A stretch of DNA of 64,000 nucleotides from an uncultured Ruminococcus sp. (lineage in GTDB: Bacteria > Bacillota > Clostridia > Oscillospirales > Ruminococcaceae). Below the pieces are notes generated by a model. The model saw only the letters and a list, made by a program, of their open reading frames with translations, did no database searches and was not told where the DNA came from. Position 1 is the first letter of the stretch. The number at the start of each line of letters is the position of its first letter. Of the stretch, positions 9,254-19,200 are shown piece by piece. The stretch spans positions 1 through 64,000 of the forward strand of contig CACZFN010000001.1 of assembly GCA_902780505.1 (NCBI GenBank), in the 5' to 3' direction. Made by a program: the position numbers and the translations under genes.

Positions 9254-10420
9254 TCATTCATTTTTGCCATTCATAGCTATTTCTTTATATGCATTGAAAG
9301 GATCAAGTTCAAGCGGTTTTACACTATATCTGCCGCCATCGGTTTTTACAACTATACGCCAGAAGAATATCCCGAAGACTATTATAAACGCAGTACCGCC
9401 CCACATAAGTTCGATAAAATCATCTCTTGTTCTGTCACCGTATTCTGATCTTATAAGTGAAACAAAATTCCTTATGACATCTTTTCTCGTCTGATTATCG
9501 GTTATCTGTTTATGGTACAGATAACTCTTTTCAAGTTCGTCATCAGACATATAGAAAAGCTCGCTTATCTTTTGAGCCTTATCCGGATGTGAAATATAAT
9601 ATTCAAAAGCTTCGTCATCATTCATATCACTTTCATAGTAATCAACTATGAATTTGCTGTCTTCATATTGCTTTTTATTAAACTTTGTAAACATATCGAC
9701 CGTTGCAAGAAAATCCCCTGCAAGTGTTGCAATTATCACAAGAATGATGCTGAAAGCCGCAATGCCCTTTGTTGCACGGCCCGCAAACTTCTTGACAGCA
9801 AATACACTCAAAGCTGTACCTGTAAAGCCGCTGATAAAATTAGACACAAGCGGATCTGAAGAAGTGCCTGCATACCACTGGAATAAAAACACTATCACGG
9901 CCACAGCAACAGCGGCTATAACAGCTTTTTTGTATTTAGGCTTTCTCCGGTCACGCAGGGCGTTTGTTACTTCAACATCCCTGCCGCAAAGCTGTGAGCA
10001 TCCTTCGCAAAGGCATAACCCTTCATGGTTGAAATTATACAGCCTCGTTTCATCTTTACTTCCGCAGGTACTGCATCGGGAAACAAAAGCATTATCTGCC
10101 GCAAACTTCACAAATGCAGTAAGTTCGTTTGATACAGCTTCTTCATTAATACCGTCAGGCATTGTGAATACAGCAGTTGTACGGTATTCCCAGATGCGAA
10201 TGAAAGTAAAGCCTGTGTGTGATGATGAAAACTCAGCAATATTATTCCTTGCAATAACTACATCATCGGGGGATGCAAAAACCCTTACAGCAATAGTGGT
10301 ATCATTGGAAAAATACCTGAAAAACACCTTTATATCACCCATATTCCCATAAATGCACTGTTCCCTGTTGTCACAGTAAAGATGCATAAGGTAAGCAAGC
10401 TTTTGCAGATCAAACGCCAT
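9254..10420 (-). CDS. Zinc-ribbon membrane protein, function unknown
   Basis: A 388-residue protein. The N-terminal 120 residues are soluble, then a zinc ribbon (CSTCG ... CLCEGC), two or three central membrane helices (AVIAAVAVAVIVFLFQWYAG; IAAFSIILVIIATLAG), a soluble helical stretch, and a last helix (GTAFIIVFGIFFWRIVV). I do not recognise the family. ATG 10420 is preferred to GTG 10429 because GAGGTG lies 6 nt before it. It is the first gene of a two-gene unit and stops 13 nt before the GH9 start, so the cellulase is translated from the same message. A role in export or sensing linked to the cellulase is only a guess from position. Confidence 0.7.
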   Translation of the reverse strand: MAFDLQKLAYLMHLYCDNREQCIYGNMGDIKVFFRYFSNDTTIAVRVFASPDDVVIARNNIAEFSSSHTGFTFIRIWEYRTTAVFTMPDGINEEAVSNELTAFVKFAADNAFVSRCSTCGSKDETRLYNFNHEGLCLCEGCSQLCGRDVEVTNALRDRRKPKYKKAVIAAVAVAVIVFLFQWYAGTSSDPLVSNFISGFTGTALSVFAVKKFAGRATKGIAAFSIILVIIATLAGDFLATVDMFTKFNKKQYEDSKFIVDYYESDMNDDEAFEYYISHPDKAQKISELFYMSDDELEKSYLYHKQITDNQTRKDVIRNFVSLIRSEYGDRTRDDFIELMWGGTAFIIVFGIFFWRIVVKTDGGRYSVKPLELDPFNAYKEIAMNGKNE

Positions 10421-10450
10421 ATTAAACACCTCAATAAATTTAATAAATTT

Positions 10451-10479
10451 ATTATAACATAAATTATAACAAATTGCAA
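10451..10479 (-). promoter_or_regulatory. Promoter of the zinc-ribbon/GH9 operon
   Basis: On the minus strand, TTGCAA (10474-10479), 17 nt, TATAAT (10451-10456). AT-rich direct repeats (AATAAATTT twice) lie between it and the SD. Confidence 0.65.
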
Positions 10480-10511
10480 TATCAAAATAATAATATGTTC
10501 CTTGCCCGAAC

Positions 10512-10540
10512 TTGACTTATAGAGGCAGATATGATATAAT
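10512..10540 (+). promoter_or_regulatory. Promoter of the ilv operon
   Basis: TTGACT (10512-10517), 17-nt spacer, TATAAT (10535-10540). The leader to the ilvB ATG is only about 33 nt, so there is no room for a T-box or a peptide attenuator; control must act at initiation or elsewhere. Confidence 0.75.
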
Positions 10541-10579
10541 TAAAAGAAATCAGGTTTTTGTAGAAAGGAAGATGGTATT

Positions 10580-12205
10580 ATGAAAATGTCTGCAAGCAGG
10601 GCAATGGTTGAATGTCTTAAAGCTGAGGGCATAAACACCGTCTATGGCTATCCAGGGGCGGCAATATGTCCGTTTTTTGATGCATTGCTTGATGAAGAAA
10701 AGACTATAAAGAACATACTCGTCCGCCACGAAGCTAACGGCGGCCACGCCGCAAGCGGATTTGCAAGGATCAGCGGCAGACCGCAGGTATGTATAGCAAC
10801 ATCAGGCCCCGGGGCGGTAAACCTTATAACAGCTATTGCAACAGCATATGCAGATTCTATCCCGATAATAGCGATCACCGGTCAGGTATCGACTGAGCAG
10901 ATAGGTTCAGATGCGTTTCAGGAAGCCGATATAACAGGTGCTGCTGAACCTTTTGTAAAGCACAGCTATCTTGTCAAAGATGCAGGAGATATCCCGCGTA
11001 TATTCAAAGAGGCTTTTTATATTGCAGGGACAGGCAGGCCCGGCCCTGTACTGATAGACGTTCCGGTCGATGTTCAGAAGGCGGTCATAGATTTTTCTTA
11101 CCCGAAATCTGTTTCAATACGTTCCTATAAACCCACCATAAAGGGCAATTATATGCAGGTCAAAAGAGTTGCCAAAGCGCTTAAAAGCGCTAAAAGGCCG
11201 CTTATATGCATAGGCGGCGGCGTGTTTGCTTCCCATGCTACTGAAGAAGTAAGAAAGCTAAGCGAAGTAATGGATATACCTGTAATAACTACAATGATGG
11301 GTATTTCCTGCTTTAATGACGACGACAGGCTCTTCTTCGGCATGATAGGTACACACGGTGTAAAAAGTGCCAACAGTGCCGCTAACGACTGTGATACACT
11401 GCTGCTTGTAGGTGCAAGAGTCGGCGACAGGGCTGTCAAGACTCCCCTTGCACTTGCAGAAACAACTACTATAATCCATATAGATATTGATCCTGCTGAG
11501 ATAGGAAAGAATATCGGAACAGACATTCCGCTTGTCGGTAATGCCAAAGACGTTTTAAGGCAGCTGCTTGAAGTGGTAGAGCCTATGGAACATAAAGAAT
11601 GGGTAGAACACCTTGAAAGCTACAGAGTAAAGAGAGAGTATTCCAGACCAAAGGAGGGCACTGTAAACCCGAGAGAGTTTATAGAAAAGCTTTCTGAAGC
11701 CATGCCCGCAGAAACAATCGTTACAGCCGATGTCGGTCAGAATCAGATATGGGCTGCCACAAGCTATAAGCTAAAGGCAAACGGCAGGTTCCTTACATCA
11801 GGCGGTATGGGTACAATGGGCTATTCTCTCCCATGCGCTATGGGTGCTAAAATGGCGTGCCCCGAAAGAACAAGCCTGCAAATATGCGGCGACGGTTCGT
11901 TCCAGATGCAGTTTATGGAAATGGCGACCTGCGTGCAGTACGGTATCAAGGTGAAAATAGTTGTTATGACAAATAACAGGCTCGGTATGGTAAGGGAACT
12001 TCAGGATATAGGGTTTAACGGCAGAAAGGTATCGGTATTCCTTGATGGTTCGCCCGATTTTGTAAAGCTTGCTGAGGCCTACGGAATACCCGCATTAAGA
12101 GTGAATGATGAAAAGAGTATGAAAAAAGCTATCAAAGAGCTTGCAGGTGAAGATAAACTGATGCTCGTTGAAGTGTGCGTAGACGAAGATGCGCCGACGC
12201 TCTGA
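10580..12205 (+). CDS. ilvB: Acetolactate synthase, large subunit
   Basis: Catalyses the first common step of valine/leucine/isoleucine synthesis: thiamine-diphosphate-dependent condensation of pyruvate to acetolactate or with 2-oxobutyrate. The 541 residues cover all three domains. Visible are the N-terminal RHEANGGHAASG with the ThDP-activating Glu, the central FAD-type domain, and the C-terminal ThDP/Mg motif CGDGSF ... TNNRLGM. It is slightly shorter than the usual 550-570. AGGAAG precedes ATG 10580. ilvN and ilvC follow on the same strand, confirming assignment to the anabolic rather than the catabolic enzyme. Confidence 0.93.
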   Translation: MKMSASRAMVECLKAEGINTVYGYPGAAICPFFDALLDEEKTIKNILVRHEANGGHAASGFARISGRPQVCIATSGPGAVNLITAIATAYADSIPIIAITGQVSTEQIGSDAFQEADITGAAEPFVKHSYLVKDAGDIPRIFKEAFYIAGTGRPGPVLIDVPVDVQKAVIDFSYPKSVSIRSYKPTIKGNYMQVKRVAKALKSAKRPLICIGGGVFASHATEEVRKLSEVMDIPVITTMMGISCFNDDDRLFFGMIGTHGVKSANSAANDCDTLLLVGARVGDRAVKTPLALAETTTIIHIDIDPAEIGKNIGTDIPLVGNAKDVLRQLLEVVEPMEHKEWVEHLESYRVKREYSRPKEGTVNPREFIEKLSEAMPAETIVTADVGQNQIWAATSYKLKANGRFLTSGGMGTMGYSLPCAMGAKMACPERTSLQICGDGSFQMQFMEMATCVQYGIKVKIVVMTNNRLGMVRELQDIGFNGRKVSVFLDGSPDFVKLAEAYGIPALRVNDEKSMKKAIKELAGEDKLMLVEVCVDEDAPTL

Positions 12206-12295
12206 TATACTGTTAATTATTTTAATGTAAAATATTCATTATATGTTAATACAGTAGTGTTATAATACTTTAGTAATGTAAAGGAGTAGAAGATA

Positions 12296-12793
12296 ATGAA
12301 GCATACTATTTCTGTACTTGTAGAAAACCACAGCGGTGTTCTTTCAAGAATATCAGGGCTTTTTTCAAGAAGGGGTTTTAATATTGAAAGCCTTGCTGTA
12401 GGCCCCACCGAGAACCCGGAGGTATCAAGGATCACAATAATCGCAGACGGCGACGATCATACCGTTGAACAGATAGAAAAGCAGCTTAATAAGCTTATTG
12501 AAGTTATAAAGGTAAAATCCTTCAAGCCGTCAGAATGTATGGCAAGGGAGCTTATGCTTTTAAAAGTCAGTGCTACCGCTGACAAAAGGCAGGAAATAAT
12601 GACTATCTGTGAGATAACCGAATCCAAGGTTATTGATATGACCGTTAATACAATGACACTTGAGATCTGCGATAAGTATGACCACCTGATAAAATTTGTT
12701 GCACTTCTTGAACCTTACGGCATTATTGAAATGGTCAGGACAGGTACTATTGCGATACAGCGCGGCAGCGATACTATAGCAGCCGGCAAATAA
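12296..12793 (+). CDS. ilvN: Acetolactate synthase, small regulatory subunit
   Basis: The 165-residue regulatory partner of IlvB. An N-terminal ACT domain (TISVLVENHSGVLSRISGLF, then RRGFNIESLAVGPTE) binds the feedback inhibitor valine, and the C-terminal ACT-like domain completes the subunit. AAGGAG precedes ATG 12296. The 90-nt gap after ilvB is AT-rich and holds a TATAAT (12261-12266) without a convincing -35, so a weak internal promoter is possible. Confidence 0.93.
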   Translation: MKHTISVLVENHSGVLSRISGLFSRRGFNIESLAVGPTENPEVSRITIIADGDDHTVEQIEKQLNKLIEVIKVKSFKPSECMARELMLLKVSATADKRQEIMTICEITESKVIDMTVNTMTLEICDKYDHLIKFVALLEPYGIIEMVRTGTIAIQRGSDTIAAGK

Positions 12794-12830
12794 GTTAAAA
12801 AGCCGAGAGGCTTAATATACAATTTTTTAA

Positions 12831-13871
<1,041 letters not shown>

Positions 13872-13889
13872 TCTGTCATTTAAACATTT

Positions 13890-13920
13890 AAAGCCCGAGG
13901 CGCTGCCCCGGGCTTTTTTA
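13890..13920 (+). terminator. Terminator of the ilv operon
   Basis: AAAGCCCGAGG / CCCCGGGCTTT stem with a short loop, followed by TTTTTA. It starts about 20 nt after the ilvC stop. Confidence 0.8.
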
Positions 13921-13929
13921 TATCTTTTT

Positions 13930-14859
13930 TTATTTCAGCTTGATATTGTTTGTCTTTACGATCTTATTAGGCTGCTGCACTGCCTGCTTGGGGTTTTCAG
14001 CTTCAAGAACCGCCCTGGTGGACTTTGCAAGCCTGTCAATAATAAAATTATTTGCATAGCTTATCTCGTCCTTTAAGTTCATAAACTCATCCCAGTTATT
14101 CACACCACTCATCATATGCTTGAAGTTTGCGCTGTTCTTTATTTCGTCAAGCTGAGCCTGTATGCCTTTCTCCTTAAAGACCTTTTTGCCGTCCTTGCCA
14201 AAGAGATCCTTTGCAAGCTGATCCTTTTCATTTTCAGTCATCGTTTCATCAGTGTGGATCATACTTCTGTATGTACGGCCGAGTGTATGAACTGCGATAG
14301 ACTTAGCTGCCAGGTCAGCGAGCAAACTCTTTTGCTGCTCAAAATAAAGATCTTCCCTGATATTGTCATTGTTGCCGTACTTGCCGCCTATAGTTCTGAG
14401 TCCCTCATTTTTCAGCTCAGTATATGCCTTTTTCTCGTATTCGGACATATTTTCAACGTCCTTGTCGATAGCCTCATTCTCTTTTTCGTTCTCGTAATCG
14501 GACAGAGATTTGAGATATTCCTCACTGAGTTCCTTTACTTTTTCCCCCACTGCCATAGCACCGGGATCCTCGCCTAAAGCATTCGACTTAGATGCTATAT
14601 CATTGAGCAGCTTCAATCTTTCAAGATAGATAGCAGCTATCTCAGCCTTTTTCTTTTTCTTGTCCTCATCAAGCTTAAAATCATCATCATAATCTTCTTC
14701 GTTTACTTCCAGCCCGTTGTCTATATGATCGTATCTGTTACAATGGTATATCAGAACGTTCATTGCGGTTCTGAGCTCTGACTGCGCGATAGTTTCCTCA
14801 GCGATACCTTCTTTTAATCCTGTAAATAATTCCTTTACTTCTACAGCTGTCTTTGGCAT
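13930..14859 (-). CDS. Hypothetical charged helical protein
   Basis: A 309-residue cytoplasmic protein with no signal peptide or membrane helix. It is very rich in Lys, Glu, Asp and Asn and predicted mostly helical (for example KLDEDKKKKKAEIAAIYLERL and YEKKAYTELKNEGL). There are no Cys pairs or catalytic signatures and I do not recognise a family. CCGGAGG lies 7 nt before ATG 14859, so it is certainly a translatable gene. It stands alone between two terminators, convergent to ilvC. A structural or effector-like protein is possible, without direct evidence. Confidence 0.7.
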   Translation of the reverse strand: MPKTAVEVKELFTGLKEGIAEETIAQSELRTAMNVLIYHCNRYDHIDNGLEVNEEDYDDDFKLDEDKKKKKAEIAAIYLERLKLLNDIASKSNALGEDPGAMAVGEKVKELSEEYLKSLSDYENEKENEAIDKDVENMSEYEKKAYTELKNEGLRTIGGKYGNNDNIREDLYFEQQKSLLADLAAKSIAVHTLGRTYRSMIHTDETMTENEKDQLAKDLFGKDGKKVFKEKGIQAQLDEIKNSANFKHMMSGVNNWDEFMNLKDEISYANNFIIDRLAKSTRAVLEAENPKQAVQQPNKIVKTNNIKLK

Positions 14860-14937
14860 AGTGATTACCTCCGGTTTTTTATGAAATTGTGATTTGTTTT
14901 TGCATATCTGTAATATATACCCTGTTAAAGTAAAAGT

Positions 14938-14972
14938 GGGTGCAGAAAATCAAAAAATTACTGCACCCGTTT
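14938..14972. terminator. Terminator of the car/dap operon
   Basis: GGGTGCAG (14938-14945) and CTGCACCC (14961-14968) form an 8-bp stem. On the minus strand it is followed by ACTTTTACTTT, on the plus strand by GTTTT. It is about 20 nt after the dapL stop. Confidence 0.6.
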
Positions 14973-14990
14973 TAACAATTATATGTTTAA

Positions 14991-16196
14991 TTATTTAAGT
15001 ATTTTCTTTAATCTCTCCATAGCTTCACGAGTCCTGTCCTTATCACCGAATGATGTGAGCCTGAACCAGCCCTCGCCGTTCTTTCCGAAGCCTGCACCGG
15101 GGGTACCTACCACGTTTGCCTTTTCAAGCAGCAGGTCAAAGAATTCCCATGAACCCATTCCGTTCGGGCATTTAAGCCAGATATAGGGGCTGTTCTTACC
15201 GCCTGTATACTTGATCCCAAGTTCATCAAGGGTAGCAGCTATTGTCTTTGCATTCTGCTGATAGTAGCTGATATTGACTTTTATCTGTTCCTGCCCTTCG
15301 GGAGTAAATACAGCCGCTGCCGCACACTGTACAGGATAAGAAACGCCGTTGAACTTACTTCCCTCACGCCTGTTCCAGAGCTGCTTTAATGAAACAACAG
15401 TGCCGTCGGAAGCAACTGCTGTAAGCTCCTCGGGTACTACAGTATAACCACAGCGCATACCTGTGAACCCTGCGGTCTTTGAAAGCGAGCACATTTCTAT
15501 AGCACACTTCTTAGCGCCCTCAACTGCGTAAATGCTTCTCGGGATATTATCTTCCGTGATAAAGGCTTCATATGCTGCATCATAAATAATAACGGCATTA
15601 TTCTTCAGTGCATAATCTATCCATGCCTCTAACTGTTCCTTTGTATAAGCCGAACCTGTCGGGTTATTGGGAGAGCAGAGGTAGATGATATCAGCGTGTA
15701 CATTTTCGTCAGGCATTGCTGCAAAGCCGTTTTCTTCATTTGAATCAGCGTATATCACCTTTCTGCCGGACATAAGGTTTGAATCAACATATACAGGGTA
15801 TGCAGGATCTGTTATAAGAATAGTATTATCATCACCGAATATATCAACTATATTACCGCAGTCAGACTTTGCACCGTCATTTATCCTGATATCGTCAGCA
15901 GGAACATCAACGCCGAAGCTCTTATAATACCCCGATACTGCTTCACGAAGGAAGTCGTAGCCTGCGCCGCTGTCTTCGTAGCCCTTGAAGGTTTCCTTTA
16001 CGCCCATTTCGTCAGCGCCCTTTTTCATAGCGTCTACAGCAGCCTTGCATATAGGAAGTGTAACATCGCCGATACCCATTCTTATGATATCAGCATCAGG
16101 GTGTGCTTCCTTGTAAGCGTTTACCTTTTTTGCAATGTTGATGAAAAGATAGTTCTTTTCAAGCTTCAAATAGTTTTCATTGATCTGTGCCATCAT
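14991..16196 (-). CDS. dapL: LL-diaminopimelate aminotransferase
   Basis: A PLP enzyme that converts tetrahydrodipicolinate directly to LL-diaminopimelate using glutamate, bypassing the acyl-DAP pathway. The 401 residues fit fold-type I. Visible are the DapL-type N-terminus NYLFINIAKKVNAY, then MGIGDVTLPI, the SPNNPTGSAY segment and the PLP-lysine region SLSKTAGFTGMRCGY. Two adjacent ATGs (16196 and 16193) are possible starts; AAGGAAAG is upstream. It begins 20 nt after the carB-dapF gene, whose DapF part would use its product. The pairing makes the diaminopimelate route self-contained. Confidence 0.95.
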   Translation of the reverse strand: MMAQINENYLKLEKNYLFINIAKKVNAYKEAHPDADIIRMGIGDVTLPICKAAVDAMKKGADEMGVKETFKGYEDSGAGYDFLREAVSGYYKSFGVDVPADDIRINDGAKSDCGNIVDIFGDDNTILITDPAYPVYVDSNLMSGRKVIYADSNEENGFAAMPDENVHADIIYLCSPNNPTGSAYTKEQLEAWIDYALKNNAVIIYDAAYEAFITEDNIPRSIYAVEGAKKCAIEMCSLSKTAGFTGMRCGYTVVPEELTAVASDGTVVSLKQLWNRREGSKFNGVSYPVQCAAAAVFTPEGQEQIKVNISYYQQNAKTIAATLDELGIKYTGGKNSPYIWLKCPNGMGSWEFFDLLLEKANVVGTPGAGFGKNGEGWFRLTSFGDKDRTREAMERLKKILK

Positions 16197-16216
16197 AAAT
16201 CACTCTTTCCTTTTAT

Positions 16217-19200
16217 TTAAACTATAATCTCGCCCTTGAATACTGTTACGGCATTACCCGTCATATAAACCGCTTCATCAGTAACCTTTATTACAAGATC
16301 ACCGCCGCGGAGCCTTACTGTGATATCTGTGTTCTTCTGGCAGTACCCGTTCAGAACTGCCGCAACTGTCGCAGCGCAGGCGCCGGTACCGCAGGCCCAT
16401 GTTTCTCCTGAGCCGCGTTCCCACACACGCATTTTAAGTGTAGTTTCATCTATCACCTTGATAAACTCTGTATTGACTCTGTCAGGGAATATCGGGTTAA
16501 ATTCAAACTTAGGCCCGAGCTTTTCTATCTCGATCCCGTCGACATTATTCATAAATGTCACACAATGCGGGTTGCCCATTGAAACGCAGGTCACATTATA
16601 CGTTTCACCGTCAATATCTATCGGCCTGTCAACAACATAGCCGTTATCCCCTGCGGGCAATGTAGTGGGGATAAGACTCGGTTTAAGTATAGCAGGCCCC
16701 ATATTGACAGTCGCGCCGTTCACCTGACCGTAGTGACGTTTAAGGGATATCGACATAATACCGCTGAGTGTTTCTATCTTCATTTCGTCACGGTCAACAA
16801 TACCGTTATCGCGCATAAACTTTGCAACACATCTTATACCGTTGCCGCACATTTTCGCTTCTGAACCGTCAAGGTTGAAGATCCGCATCTTACCGTCTGC
16901 GATCTCAGAGGGGCATACAAGTATAATACCGTCGCCGCCTATACCGAAGTGCCTGTCAGAAAGCATCAGTGCAAGACCTTCCGGGTTATCAACGCGCTGA
17001 TCGAAGCAGTTGATATAAACATAGTCATTGCCGCAGCCATGCATTTTGGTAAAGCTTATCTTATGCTTTTCGGTACGCATATGGTTTATATCAACAATTT
17101 CAGTAGTTGATTCAGTAAACTTTGAACGTATAGAATCAGCTATAGCGTTTGCGGTGTCTATAGAAGTCAGGCAGGGAATATTCCACTCGACCGTTTTTCT
17201 TCTTATCTTTACCGAATCCCTTGTAGGTATCCTGCCCTTTGAAGAAGTCGAAATAACATATCCGACCTTGCCGCTTTCTATAAGTGTCAGGGTGTTATGG
17301 TCACTTTCATGTATTTTAGGTACTACCTCGGCAGGGATACCATGTTCCGCAAGAACAGCAGCAGTGCCCTTAGTAGCATAGATCTTAAAGCCAAGGTCAA
17401 GGAACTTTTTAGCAGTCTGCGGTATCTCACGTTTATCTGAATCACGTACAGTTATAAACACGCCGCCCTTTTTGCCAAGCTTATAGCCTGCGGCAATAAG
17501 CCCTTTATAAAGCGATTCCTCCAGTGAACTTGATACAGCAAGCACTTCACCTGTTGATTTCATTTCGGGGCCCAGCTGGTTATCAACATCTATCAGCTTT
17601 TCAAAGCTGAATACCGGCACCTTGACCGCAACATAAGGCGAATTTCTGTAAAGACCTGTCCCATAGCCCATATCCGCAAGTTTTTCACCAAGCATACATC
17701 TTGTAGCAAGATCGACCATAGGCACGCCTGTTACTTTTGAAATATACGGAATAGTTCTTGATGAACGCGGGTTTACTTCGATTATATAAAGTTCATCATG
17801 GTATGCTATATACTGAATATTTACAAGCCCCTTGGTATTAAGCGCAATAGCAAGCTTTTTGGAACAATCAACTATACGCTTCATAAGGCTGTCAGATACA
17901 TTCCAGGCAGGGTAAACAGCGATCGAGTCACCTGAATGGATACCTGTTCTTTCAATATGTTCCATTATACCGGGAATAAGGATCTCCTCGCCGTCGCAAA
18001 TGGCATCGATCTCAAGTTCAGTACCCATAAGATATTTATCTATCAGCACAGGGTTTTCTATCCCCTGCCCGAGGATAATGCCCATATACTCCCTTATATC
18101 ATCATCATTGAAAGCGATTATCATATTCTGCCCGCCGAGTACATACGAGGGACGCATAAGCACAGGGAAACCGATATCATTTGCAGCTTCAAGTGCTTCA
18201 TCAGTCGTCATCACAGTACAGCCGCGCGGACGCTTTATCTGAAGCTTTTCAAGCAGTTCATCAAAACGTTCTCTGTCCTCAGCCGCATCTATCGAATCGG
18301 GCGGTGTGCCGAGAATATTCACACCGTTCCTGGCAAGGTGCTTTGTAAGTTTGATAGCCGTCTGCCCGCCGAACGCCACCACAACGCCATATGGCTTTTC
18401 GATATTTATGATATTCATAACATCTTCATTGGTAAGCGGTTCAAAATAAAGCCTGTCTGCGGTATCAAAATCTGTAGAAACGGTTTCGGGGTTATTATTT
18501 ACGATAACAACGTCATAGCCTTTTTCTTTAAGCGCCCACACACAGTGGACCGAAGCATAGTCAAATTCAATGCCCTGCCCTATCCTTATAGGACCTGAGC
18601 CAAATACGATGACCGTCTTATTGCCGCTGCCTTTTGAAGCTATAAAGTCCGCTGCTTCATCATCATTATCATAGGTAGAATAGAAGTATGGCGTCTGAGC
18701 CGAAAATTCCGCAGCACAGGTATCGACCATTTTATATACCGCTTTAAGCGGCTTTTCCACCATACAGCCCGAAAGCCGTTCAATAACAGCATCGGGGTAT
18801 CCGATCTTCTTTGCAGCAGTATAAAGCTCATATGTAAGAATACCCTTTGAAAGCTCTCGTTCCACATCAATAAGCTTTGTAAGCTTATAAAGGAACCATT
18901 CATCTATCATTGTTACCGAATGTATTTCCTCAACACTTACACCGCGCCTTAAAGCTTCATACACAACAAACAGGCGTTCATCATTGCAGTCATGCAGCTT
19001 TGTACGGACATCTTCATCAGAAAGTCCGGCCATTTTAGGCGATATAAGGCAATCATGCCCTATCTCAGCACCCCTTACAGCCTTCATAATGGCCTGCTCA
19101 AAGGTCGTGCCTATTGCCATTACCTCGCCTGTTGCCTTCATCTGTGTGCCAAGTTCACGCTTTGCATATACAAACTTATCAAACGGCCACTTGGGAAGTT

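Noticed and set aside
10541..10579. T-box or leader-peptide attenuator before ilvB
   Set aside because: The leader is only about 33 nt after the promoter, too short for either.
17080..17095. Separate dapF gene starting at the ATG inside the fusion
   Set aside because: No SD-like sequence upstream of 17080, and the frame is continuous with carB. Kept as an alternative to be tested by proteomics.
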